The notes below the pieces were generated by a model. That model searched no databases, was not told the origin of the DNA, and was given only the letters and a program-made list of their open reading frames with translations. This document shows positions 18,750 through 26,616 of a stretch of 64,000 bases of DNA, piece by piece. The translations under genes and the position numbers were made by a program. The DNA is taken from contig SBEG01000008.1 of assembly GCA_009668975.1 (NCBI GenBank), positions 1 through 64,000 of the forward strand, read 5' to 3'. Each line of letters opens with the position of its first letter. Position 1 is the stretch's first letter. This stretch comes from Deltaproteobacteria bacterium (GTDB lineage: Bacteria > Desulfobacterota > Desulfuromonadia > Geobacterales > Geobacteraceae).

Positions 18750-19118
18750 CGAGTGCCGCAACTGTATCTGTCTGTTTTATTGGTCAACTTTCAAGTATTC
18801 ACCCACATTGAAGTGGGGAATTCCCCCGCTGTTGGGCAGTTGGACATCAGAGCAGTGAAGAGCCGCAGAAGGACAGGGAAGTTCGTTTGAAATGAGTCAG
18901 ACAAAATCGCCCACAGGCAAGCGGAGCGAAAAGGGCGGGCCGGAAGGTAATTATTTTTCCGGAGGTTCCGGGAGCAAAACCTGGGAGGTAACGTTATATG
19001 GAGTGAGAAAATAAAAAGGTGTTTTCAAAGAGTAGAAATTGGAATTGACCTACCCCCCCGAAAACAGATTCATTGATTATCTTAGAATCAAGGAAGCATC
19101 TAAAAGGGGAATCAACAC
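18750..19118. other. Region between the activator site and the IS remnant
   Basis: No gene recognised. Several small palindromes (for example CCCAC-ATTGAA-GTGGG followed by GGGGAATTCCCC around 18808-18830) and a purine-rich stretch near 18860-19000 look like debris of mobile DNA, but I could not assign them to a family. Confidence 0.35.
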
Positions 19119-19469
19119 ATGGGAAAACAAGACTTCCAACCAGAACAAATCAATGGCAAACTTCGCGAAGTCCTGATTTTGCTGAGCAATGGCCAGTCAG
19201 TACGGACGTCCATCCGTCAGATTGGTGCCACCGAATAGACATACTAACGCTGGCGCAGAGAATGTGGCGGCATGAAGGTCGATAAAGCCAAAAGGCTCAA
19301 AGAAGGAGAGAAAGAGAATGCCAGGCATCGGAAGTTGGTCGCTGATCTATCTCTGGATAATGCCATTCTGGAAATTGGTCAACAGAGGAAACTTCTAAGC
19401 CCGGCAATGCGACGCCGGGCAGTAGAGCAAGTAATTAATGCGGTCAGGTTCCCGACCGTCGCCCTGTAG
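19119..19469 (+). pseudogene. Decayed IS3-type transposase orfA
   Basis: Reading from the ATG at 19119 gives MGKQDFQPEQINGKLREVL, then in-frame TAG (19236) and TAA (19245) codons. The frame then continues RWRRECGGMKVDKAKRLKEGEKENARHRKL and so on. The GGMKVDKAKRLK..LEKEN..L and LSLDNAIL segments are the linker and leucine zipper of IS3-family (IS407-type) OrfA proteins. LSPAMRRRAVEQV matches the first residues of the OrfB half. The rest of orfB is absent. The element is inactive and lies about 150 bp from the 3' end of the selenocysteine tRNA gene. Confidence 0.8.
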
Positions 19470-19575
19470 AGCTTTGGGACAACCGGAAACGAGTGTTTTT
19501 AGGCAACGTCAGACTTAGCTAGCAGCCCTTATCACATCATCTGCATCAAAATCTGCGTCAACCTACTTTGGATAC

Positions 19576-19610
19576 AAAAAAAGGACCTAAGCGAATAATC
19601 ACCTAAGTCC
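19576..19610 (-). terminator. Terminator of selC
   Basis: On the minus strand an 8-bp stem with two G-U pairs (GGACTTAG with TTAGGTCC) is followed immediately by seven T residues. It lies 12 bp past the CCA end of the tRNA gene. Confidence 0.65.
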
Positions 19611-19622
19611 CTGTTTTTATTA

Positions 19623-19720
19623 TGGCGGAAGCGCATGGGAATCGAACCCACCCGGGAAGTTTCTCACCCCCCACACCGGTTTTGAAGACCGGGCGGCCCA
19701 CCAGCGACCGACGCGCTTCC
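19623..19720 (-). tRNA. selC: tRNA-Sec (selenocysteine, anticodon TCA)
   Basis: Ninety-eight nucleotides including an encoded CCA. The features unique to tRNA-Sec are visible. The acceptor stem is extended (GGAAGCGCG paired with CGCTTCC near the CCA), the anticodon loop reads CTTCAAA within a CCGGT/ACCGG stem, and the variable arm is long (GTGGGGGGTGAGAAACTTCCCGG region) before GGTTCGATTCC of the T arm. It will be charged with serine and converted by SelA, whose gene is in the same window. Confidence 0.95.
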
Positions 19721-19748
19721 GTAGTGGGAATTCCTGAAAGGGAGTCAA

Positions 19749-19777
19749 ATACTATCCCAACAATTCGATTTATGCAA
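19749..19777 (-). promoter_or_regulatory. Candidate sigma-70 promoter of selC
   Basis: On the minus strand TTGCAT, a 17-nt spacer and TAGTAT, placing the start about 20 nt before the mature tRNA 5' end. Both hexamers are four-of-six matches, so support is modest. Confidence 0.4.
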
Positions 19778-19883
19778 CCACTTATCAGCTGGCGAGGATC
19801 GGCACGTCCGTGAAGAGATCTGGTGTCACATCTGTCGGAAGGAACAATGGCGGGCTCCGTCCCAGCTGCCGCTCGGCTTTTAC

Positions 19884-20783
19884 CTATTCGCTTTGAAAGC
19901 GTTGGAGGATGCTGGCAGTGAAGGCCTCGGCAGCCGGAGAGAGTTCGCGTCCCTGCCGGGTAATCAGGTAAAAATGGCGAAAAATTGTGAGACCCTTGAC
20001 GTTGACCACGAACAGCTCCCCCCGCTCGCACTCTTTTTTCACCGACAGCTCGGAGAGAAAGGAGATTCCGGCCCCGTTGAGGATTGCCTGTTTCACCGCC
20101 TCATTGCTGCCCAGGTGCATGGAGACCTTCAGCTGATCGGGCGCAAAGCCCATTTTTGCCAATTCATCACGAAAGGCCCGGTCGGTTCCCGACCCCGGCT
20201 CGCGAAAAATCAGCGGCTCGTCAAGAAGATCTTCCGGAAAAATTGCGTCCCTGCCCGCCCAGGGATGTCCGGCGGGAACCACCAGCGAGATGGTATCGAG
20301 GGTAAGCGGGCGATGGAGAAATCCCTTCTCCGTAAACCGGCTGCCGACCAGCACAAACTCGACCTCTTCACGCTTCAACCGCTCGAGCGTTTCCCGGCTG
20401 TCGCCCTGATAGAGGCTGATCATCACACCGGGATGCTGCTCGCGAAAGGCGGGAATACACTGCGGGATCATGTAGCAGGCCGGAATATTGCTGCCGCCGA
20501 TCTTCAGCACCACCTTCTCCAGCCCCCGGAAACGGTTCAATGCGAGGGGTACTTCCCGCGCCCCCGCCACCACACGCCGGGCATGGAGCAGGAGAATCTT
20601 GCCGGCTTCGGTGAGGAGCGCGCCTTTCCCGGTCCGGTCCAGCAGCTTCAGGTCAAACTCACTTTCCAGCGACGAGACATGCTGGCTTACCGTTGACTGG
20701 GTAAGAAAGGTGATTTCCGCGGCCCGGGAAAAGCTGCCGCTATCGGCAACGGCGATAAATACTTCCAGCTGCTTCAGGTTCAT
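19884..20783 (-). CDS. LysR-family regulator, selenium-metabolism-associated type
   Basis: A 299-residue LysR regulator. It has an N-terminal winged HTH (SFSRAAEITFLTQSTVSQHV, about 17-36) and a periplasmic-binding-like effector domain from about residue 88 (LKIGGSNIPACYMIPQCIPAF). The PACYMIP and REPGSGT patterns fit the LysR subgroup found near selenium genes in Geobacter relatives. The adjacent tRNA-Sec gene and the FdhD/SelA region support this. Likely regulates selenium or molybdoenzyme genes; no binding site was proven. Transcribed toward selC with about 160 bp between. Confidence 0.8.
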   Translation of the reverse strand: MNLKQLEVFIAVADSGSFSRAAEITFLTQSTVSQHVSSLESEFDLKLLDRTGKGALLTEAGKILLLHARRVVAGAREVPLALNRFRGLEKVVLKIGGSNIPACYMIPQCIPAFREQHPGVMISLYQGDSRETLERLKREEVEFVLVGSRFTEKGFLHRPLTLDTISLVVPAGHPWAGRDAIFPEDLLDEPLIFREPGSGTDRAFRDELAKMGFAPDQLKVSMHLGSNEAVKQAILNGAGISFLSELSVKKECERGELFVVNVKGLTIFRHFYLITRQGRELSPAAEAFTASILQRFQSE

Positions 20784-20900
20784 GGGTCTACCCCCGATTC
20801 GTTCGTGACCGGTTTTTGGCTGTCAATCCACACTGAATATGGCAACTGGCACTACATAGCACGTATTTTCCGAACTGAAAAGGTTCCTCAGCCATTATGG

Positions 20901-21749
20901 CTAACGCAACTGGTAGGTAAGCGCCAAGGTATACGTGGCTCCGGCGGCGGTATTCTGACCGTAGATCTCCGGGGTGTAGCTCGCCTCCAGCCCCCAGGCG
21001 GGAGTGATCTTGTAGCCGAGCGTCACATCGAGCTTTCCCAGGTCAAAGTTATTGGTTGCCGTCGGGTTGCCGCCGCTGTCCAGGTGACTGCCGTTGTCGA
21101 TACTGTAAATGCCATCCAGCTTGACCCGGCCATAGAGATCCTTGGTCAGGTCCAGGCCAAACTCCACCAGATAGCGGAATTCATCGGAGGGATCGGACAA
21201 TCGCCAGCGATAGCCGGCTTCCACGCCACAGTAGCCGGGCAGGTACGGCCACAGGGAAAGGCCATAGAGAAACTTCAGCTCCAGATCGTACTGGCCATTG
21301 CCCAGCGGCACCCGGTCATTTCTGTCATAGGCCTCCGGGATTTTCACCAGGCCCTGGGCGGAGAATATTCCGGCCTTTCCCTCCAGCACTTTCACCTTCA
21401 GCGCCAGATCGATGTCACCCAGGCCATAGGTGGTGGTTTTTGCGACGTCGTCGTCCTTTTCAATGTATTTGAAATAGAGGGAATTAATCAGAGTAATCCG
21501 GTCGGTAAGTCCATATTCCAGGTAATTGGCGCCATTGATATCACTGAAATCGCCATTGTCGTCAAAGCGCAGGCGGTCAGCTTTTTTGTCAAACCGGTCA
21601 TCGGCATAGTAGTAATTCAAAGAGAGCCGGTCATAAAGCTTTCCTTTGTTCAAGGTCCAGGCTCCGGCATGGGAATGGCTGCAGGTGAGGCCGATTACAA
21701 GGAATGCCAGACCTAGAACCGTTGCCGTTTTTACTATCGTGAAATACAT
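20901..21749 (-). CDS. Outer-membrane beta-barrel protein, function unknown
   Basis: A 282-residue protein with a signal peptide (hydrophobic 8-25, cleavage near SHSHA-GA). The mature part has alternating short amphipathic strands with aromatic belts (YDRLSLNYYYADD, LYGLSLWPYLPGY, TYTLALTYQLR). The pattern is that of an outer-membrane channel, though the C-terminal residue is Arg, not the usual Phe. No substrate clue in the protein. It is 100 bp downstream of the rhodanese lipoprotein gene on the same strand, so it may export or import sulfur or selenium species handled there; this is a guess. Confidence 0.65.
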   Translation of the reverse strand: MYFTIVKTATVLGLAFLVIGLTCSHSHAGAWTLNKGKLYDRLSLNYYYADDRFDKKADRLRFDDNGDFSDINGANYLEYGLTDRITLINSLYFKYIEKDDDVAKTTTYGLGDIDLALKVKVLEGKAGIFSAQGLVKIPEAYDRNDRVPLGNGQYDLELKFLYGLSLWPYLPGYCGVEAGYRWRLSDPSDEFRYLVEFGLDLTKDLYGRVKLDGIYSIDNGSHLDSGGNPTATNNFDLGKLDVTLGYKITPAWGLEASYTPEIYGQNTAAGATYTLALTYQLR

Positions 21750-21849
21750 CGGAATCTCCGTAGTTTTTTAATGTAAGATACTGTCTGACGAAAACCAGCC
21801 AGAAGGAATCGCGGGCCGCAGCCTGACGACCCGCGGTTCCCTGTTTCTG

Positions 21850-23760
21850 TCAGAGCGGCGAGCCAGTCGCCACCGGCCGTCCCGAAGGAAGCTGCTGCCA
21901 ACCGGGGGTCGGATCATCCAGATATGCGGGATTTTCGATGTAGGAAGTGCTCCAGCCCATCCAGCCGTCCGAGTAGTTGCGGATATTCGCATAGCCCATC
22001 AGGTAGCCATAGTAAAAGGCCAGGGCGGAGCGATAACCGCCGCCGCAGTAGAAAATCAGTTCCTTGTCTGCGGTGGCGCCCAGGCTGTCCCAGTGCGCCC
22101 TGACTTCGCTGTAACTGCGCAGCGTGCCATCCCCATCGGTATAGATCCTGGAGGCATCATCGGCATCGCCGGCCCAGACGGAACCGGGTATCCTGCCCTT
22201 GGCTACCAGGTAGCTGTAGCCGCTGATCAGTCCGGCAAATTCGCCCCCCGCCCGCACGTCGGTTAGAACCGTGGTTGAGGGAAACGGGTACTGGCCGAAA
22301 ACGTAATCCGTGGTGGCGAGCAGTCCGGACCGGGTGGTCCCGGCATACACCGTCGGTACCGGATTGTTGATCGTTGTTTCCACCGGGTAACCGGCGGCAA
22401 CCCACGGGGTTAAGCCACCATTGAGGATCCGGACATCGGTAACGCCCGCATAGGTCAGGATCCACCAGAGTCGCGCCGCAAAGATCGGACTGTCGCTGTA
22501 GACGATTACCGTGGTGTCGGCGGTAATGCCCATGCTCCCCACCGCCGCTTTCAACTGATCGTCCGGCAGCAGGAACCAGCGGGGATAGCCGTTTTCATAG
22601 GTGTCGGAGTTGGAGTGAATGGCCCCGGGAATGTGTCCGAGCAGATAGGAATTGTTGGCCCAGCCCTTCTCCATATCTTCGATACTGCCCCAGTGGGTCT
22701 CGAAAATCAGGTACTTGTGGTTGCGGTCATAGGGATACTGAGGAGGCGGAGCGGAGCCGCTGCCGGGCGCATGGTATTTGATCAGCGCATCGACCCAGGC
22801 CGGATAGACGGACGTTGTATAGTTGGCGGCCTTATCCATGGGAAGTTCATCATTATCAGCCCACTCCTTGATGGAAGCATCGTAGTTCGAGCAGCGGGAA
22901 TAGCCCATCAAACGCAGCAGGAAGTAGACATAACCGCTGCGGATCCCGGACGTGCAGTAGGCGGTCACTTCCTTGTCGGGAGTGATGCCGCGCGATTCAA
23001 AGAGAAGTTTCAGGTCCTGGTAGCTCAGGGAGGTCTTGTCGCTGTTGTAGAGCCAGGCATAGGGGACCTGCACCGCATTGGGGATATGTCCGCCACGAGC
23101 TTCACCGTATAGTTGCCAGCCGAGGAACTCTTCATCGGTCCGGGAATCAATGACGGCAAAGTCGGAGTCGAAGAGCCGCTGGGCAATGCGGGAAGAGGTG
23201 GCCTTGCGCCCGCTGTTGATCTGCGCGGTAAAAGTGGCGGCAGGCAAGGTTGTGCTGGTCATCTGGACCCGGCGTCCGTCCGCCAGCCACTTGTCCCAGC
23301 CGCCGTTCATGATGTGTACATCGGTACAACCGAGGTATTCGAGCATCCAGAAGATGCGCCCGGCGGCGCCCCAGGAAGCGGTGGTGTTGTCATAAATCAC
23401 GATCTTGGACTCCCTCGTGATTCCGGCACTTCCAAGCAGACCTTCCAGGGTTGCCGTGTCTTTCAGGCCGACTTTTGAGGTAAAATAATCGCTGAACTTC
23501 ACATTGATGGCACCGGGAATGTGTGAGCTTTCATACCCGGACATCCTGGCATCGATTACAATCAGACCGTTGCTGCCCAGGCTGGCCTGCACCGAGTCGG
23601 CACTGACCAGCAGGTCGGCATTGGGAAAATCTGCGGAAGCCGGCTCCAGGGTAGCCGCTGTCGCTTGTTTCTCCGTGGTGGTGCTACCGCATCCGGCCAG
23701 AACAAAAACTGCCAGGAGTGCCGTTAGCATCAGCGCGGCACCAATTCGTCTCCTCATCAT
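21850..23760 (-). CDS. Lipoprotein with four rhodanese domains (two tandem sulfurtransferase units)
   Basis: A 636-residue exported protein. The N-terminus MMRRRIGAALMLTALLAVFVLAGC gives a lipobox with the lipidated Cys near residue 23-24. Four rhodanese folds follow at about 50-165, 170-305, 320-440 and 450-610. Domains 2 and 4 have active loops CTSGIRSG (Cys269) and CGGGYRSA (Cys572). Domains 1 and 3 have no loop Cys (YDNTTASWG, YSDSPIFAA) and look structural. Each inactive-active pair is the usual thiosulfate/mercaptopyruvate sulfurtransferase layout, here duplicated in one chain. The start is set by AAGGAG upstream of ATG 23760; the frame extends further without support. A similar two-domain enzyme is encoded next to it. 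Confidence 0.88.
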   Translation of the reverse strand: MMRRRIGAALMLTALLAVFVLAGCGSTTTEKQATAATLEPASADFPNADLLVSADSVQASLGSNGLIVIDARMSGYESSHIPGAINVKFSDYFTSKVGLKDTATLEGLLGSAGITRESKIVIYDNTTASWGAAGRIFWMLEYLGCTDVHIMNGGWDKWLADGRRVQMTSTTLPAATFTAQINSGRKATSSRIAQRLFDSDFAVIDSRTDEEFLGWQLYGEARGGHIPNAVQVPYAWLYNSDKTSLSYQDLKLLFESRGITPDKEVTAYCTSGIRSGYVYFLLRLMGYSRCSNYDASIKEWADNDELPMDKAANYTTSVYPAWVDALIKYHAPGSGSAPPPQYPYDRNHKYLIFETHWGSIEDMEKGWANNSYLLGHIPGAIHSNSDTYENGYPRWFLLPDDQLKAAVGSMGITADTTVIVYSDSPIFAARLWWILTYAGVTDVRILNGGLTPWVAAGYPVETTINNPVPTVYAGTTRSGLLATTDYVFGQYPFPSTTVLTDVRAGGEFAGLISGYSYLVAKGRIPGSVWAGDADDASRIYTDGDGTLRSYSEVRAHWDSLGATADKELIFYCGGGYRSALAFYYGYLMGYANIRNYSDGWMGWSTSYIENPAYLDDPTPGWQQLPSGRPVATGSPL

Positions 23761-23815
23761 CACAAATCTCCTTCTTCCATGAAATATTAACATGCAACAA
23801 ATACAAAAAACGCTC

Positions 23816-24700
23816 TCAAGGGGAACCGAGCCGCTTCCACTCCTCCATGCCGCCTTCATAGTTGCGTCCGCCCGGCAGACCGGCCAGGCGGTGCACCATC
23901 CAGGCATAACCGGACCTGATCCCCCCCGCGCAGAAGTACACAACCGGTTTCCGCGGATCGACACCATTTTGAGCCAGGAGTTTTTTCAACTCCCCGGAAG
24001 GAAGTGGATGCCGGTCTTTTCCGGTATAGAAATCCTCCCAGGAAATGGCAACCGCCCCGGGAATGCCGCCGCGTAGACGCTCCCAGGCGGACCGGGTATC
24101 GACCAGCGTTACTTTACCCATATTTTTCTGCAACTCGCCGGTCGAAATATCCAGCTGAGGCTGCAGGGCAACCCGGTATTTCAGCCGTGGGCCATGATAG
24201 GTTTCCGCACCTGTCCTGAGCGGGAGATTGGCGGCGCGCCAGGCCTGGATCCCGCCGTTCAGGATTCGCACCTCGCCCTGGTGTCCCAGCCAGCTGAGCA
24301 GCCAGACCAGCCAGCCTTCCCCGCCCCAGCTGGTATCCGCATCACCATAGACCACCACCGGCGTTTTTTCGCTGATGCCGAGCGCAGACAGGGCAGCGGC
24401 CAGCTCCCGGGGCGGATGCACTTTAAACTGCACACCTTTTTCATCGGTTCTGGTATAGTTCTCCCACGAAAAAGAATGAGCTCCGGGCAGATGTCCTGCC
24501 TGCCATTGCGCTTTGGGACGTCCGTCCAGAACTACCCAGGCGCCAGTGGTGCGGGAGAGCTCGCGTGCCTCAATCAAGCCGATTTCCGCTCCGAAGATGC
24601 GGCTGCTCATCAACAGCAGGACAAAAATACTTCCCATGGACATACCGAAAAGCTTGCCACTGCGTCCCGCCCCTCTCCTGAATTGGGGAATCCCTGCCAT
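23816..24700 (-). CDS. Exported two-domain sulfurtransferase (rhodanese)
   Basis: A 294-residue protein with a basic N-region and a hydrophobic signal stretch (GMSMGSIFVLLLMSSRIFGA). An inactive rhodanese domain follows (about 40-155, loop YGDADTSWGG). Then comes an active one with CAGGIRSG (Cys257). It transfers sulfane sulfur from thiosulfate or mercaptopyruvate in the periplasm. The ATG at 24700 has a strong GGAGAGGAG Shine-Dalgarno, so its 5' end overlaps the 5' end of the divergent glycosyltransferase gene if that gene starts at 24636. Lies 55 bp upstream of the four-domain paralog. Confidence 0.85.
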   Translation of the reverse strand: MAGIPQFRRGAGRSGKLFGMSMGSIFVLLLMSSRIFGAEIGLIEARELSRTTGAWVVLDGRPKAQWQAGHLPGAHSFSWENYTRTDEKGVQFKVHPPRELAAALSALGISEKTPVVVYGDADTSWGGEGWLVWLLSWLGHQGEVRILNGGIQAWRAANLPLRTGAETYHGPRLKYRVALQPQLDISTGELQKNMGKVTLVDTRSAWERLRGGIPGAVAISWEDFYTGKDRHPLPSGELKKLLAQNGVDPRKPVVYFCAGGIRSGYAWMVHRLAGLPGGRNYEGGMEEWKRLGSP

Positions 24701-26060
24701 AGTGCTCCTCTCCTATTGCCTGCTCGCTCTGCAGCCGGACCTGCGCCTGGCTGTGCCGGAATTAATTGGCGTTACGGCCTTGATTGCCTCACTTCTCACC
24801 CTGGCGCTCTTTTTCGGAGAACGGCGATGTATCAGATGGTCTCCGGCACTGATCCTGACCGTCGCCGCGGCAGCGCGGCTGCTCTTCCTGTACCGTGCGC
24901 CGGAACTCTCCGACGACATTTATCGCTATCTGTGGGACGGGCTCACCCTGCTCTCGGGAAAGAACCCATATGCCGTGGCGCCCGCCCTTCTGCAACCGCC
25001 AGCCGAGACCCTTGCCGGCCTGCAACAGCTGGTCAACCATGCGGAACTGGTCACCATCTACCCTCCCGCGGCCCAGCTGGTCTTTGCCGCGGGCGCACTG
25101 TGCGGCGGAAGCATCGTCGGCCTCAAGCTGCTGCTGATCCTCCTCGACCTGGCCAGCTGCCTGCTGATCATGCGCCTGTTGGCGGCCTTTCGGCAGCCGG
25201 CCTGGCTGGCAGTACTCTATGCCTGGCAGCCGTTGGCGGTGCTCGAGGTCGGGGCATCCGGTCACATCGACAGCGCGGGTATCTTCTTTTTCCTTGCCAG
25301 CCTTTGCCTGATGATCGGGAGAACCTCGCCCGCTACGCAAAATGCCCCGGTATCCGTCAGCCAGCAGCTGGTGGCTCGCCGTAAAGATTTCCCGCGCCTG
25401 GGCCTGGCAGGCGGCGCATTTTCCTGCGCCGTCCTGGTAAAATTGCTGCCGCTGATCTTCCTGCCCGGGGTTCTGCTGGTACTGCGCAGGCAGTCGCTCC
25501 CTTTTCTGCTCGGTGCTTTCTTCACTGGAGCAGCCCTGCTGCTGCCTTTTCTTCCCGACCTGACCAACGCCCTTGGCACGCTTCAAACCTATGCGCTGCA
25601 CTGGGAATTTGCCGGCTTCAGCTTTCGCTCGCTGCGCCAGGCCAGCGGTTCCGGAGAAAGCGCCCGGATGATTCTTGCGGCTCTTTTCCTGGTCGTGGCC
25701 GGATACCGCTATACCTGCTTGGCCGTAAACCGGCAGCGGTTTGCGCTTCAGGAAAGCAACTCCGCACTTCTGGCCGCTCTCCAAGCATGTTCGGAGGTAA
25801 CCTTCTGCTTCCTGCTCCTGACGCCGACACTCCACCCCTGGTACGCCCTCTACCTGGCGGCGTTTCTGCCCTTTGCTTCCGGTGCGGCCCAGCTGGTTCT
25901 CTGCTGGTCGGTATTCCTCGGCTACCAGGTGCTGCTGCCCTACACGATCCTCGGCCAGTGGCAGGAAGATGGGCTGACCGCCGCACTGGTAACTCTCGCC
26001 CCCATCACGGCATTTCTGGCTGTCACCCTGCTCCGCCGCTTGGAACTTCGTCCGGAGTAA
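24636..26060 (+). CDS. GT-C fold glycosyltransferase (GT87/mannosyltransferase-like)
   Basis: A protein of about 474 residues with roughly 12 membrane segments. The first long periplasmic loop carries LSDDIYRYLWDGLTLLSGKNPY, an acidic pair plus YRYxWDG typical of polyprenol-phosphate-sugar-dependent GT-C mannosyltransferases. A later GASGHIDSAGIFF and a C-terminal HPWYALY motif are also typical. It would transfer a lipid-linked hexose outside the cytoplasmic membrane. The start is uncertain: ATG 24636 overlaps the divergent gene by 65 bp, while GTG 24702 would abolish the overlap but begin inside the first membrane helix. Confidence 0.8.
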   Translation: MDIPKSLPLRPAPLLNWGIPAIVLLSYCLLALQPDLRLAVPELIGVTALIASLLTLALFFGERRCIRWSPALILTVAAAARLLFLYRAPELSDDIYRYLWDGLTLLSGKNPYAVAPALLQPPAETLAGLQQLVNHAELVTIYPPAAQLVFAAGALCGGSIVGLKLLLILLDLASCLLIMRLLAAFRQPAWLAVLYAWQPLAVLEVGASGHIDSAGIFFFLASLCLMIGRTSPATQNAPVSVSQQLVARRKDFPRLGLAGGAFSCAVLVKLLPLIFLPGVLLVLRRQSLPFLLGAFFTGAALLLPFLPDLTNALGTLQTYALHWEFAGFSFRSLRQASGSGESARMILAALFLVVAGYRYTCLAVNRQRFALQESNSALLAALQACSEVTFCFLLLTPTLHPWYALYLAAFLPFASGAAQLVLCWSVFLGYQVLLPYTILGQWQEDGLTAALVTLAPITAFLAVTLLRRLELRPE

Positions 26061-26616
26061 CCGATTACTCTCCAGCAGTTTCCACGCGCTTTCCACCGCA
26101 TCACCTGAAACAGCCCGGCTCCTGCTTCATTTTCACAACAATTTGAAATTATTTAATTTCAACAGACACAGCGAAACTATTCAAGCTCGTTACGGCTACT
26201 GTACATACAAGACCCCTGAGCCGTAAGTCAAATTGAAAATAACAATCAATTCAATAACCGTTATCGGTTTTTCAAATATCGCACATCATACGGATCAGGC
26301 CGAGACAGGCAACAAGCCGGTAGAGAGGGTTATACCGATTCATCTTTCCGCCTGGTCATCATCCCTTGAAGGCCTACTGGTATGGGTTGACAGCCTGCGA
26401 CAACGCTGATACCGTTTTATTCCAATTCCATATCAAGGCCCTCTCTGCGTTGGCTCGCCTTCGGCTGCTCAACGTACTCTTCAGTACGCCTCGCAGCCTC
26501 ATTCCTCGCCGCCTTGAGTTCTTCCTTGATCTGGAATTGGTAGTAGCGTCTCACCGCGTGCCGCCTGCCGGCGACGTGTCCCTTTTACAGCACCAAACCA
26601 GTTTCCTGGAGGCAAA
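26061..26616. other. Intergenic region with an inverted-repeat element
   Basis: About 550 bp without a gene. It holds an AT-rich segment with CAAATTGAAAATAAC near 26228-26242 (part of a motif also seen near fdhA and the small rhodanese gene) and the repeat at 26422-26540. The TusA-FdhD promoter is probably here. Confidence 0.5.
26422..26540. repeat. Palindromic REP/MITE-like element
   Basis: Outer arms CCAATTCCATATCAAGG (26422-26438) and CCTTGATCTGGAATTGG (26524-26540) are inverted copies (16 of 17 positions pair). The centre holds a second hairpin, GTACT-CTTC-AGTAC, within CTCAACGTACTCTTCAGTAC, a motif widely seen in short proteobacterial intergenic repeats. No transposase is nearby. Directly upstream of the TusA-FdhD gene. 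Confidence 0.65.

Noticed and set aside
24789..26096. Long open frame antisense to the glycosyltransferase gene
   Set aside because: Low-complexity Gln/Arg/Glu-rich translation typical of the complement of a GC-rich hydrophobic gene; the plus-strand product has clear GT-C motifs.
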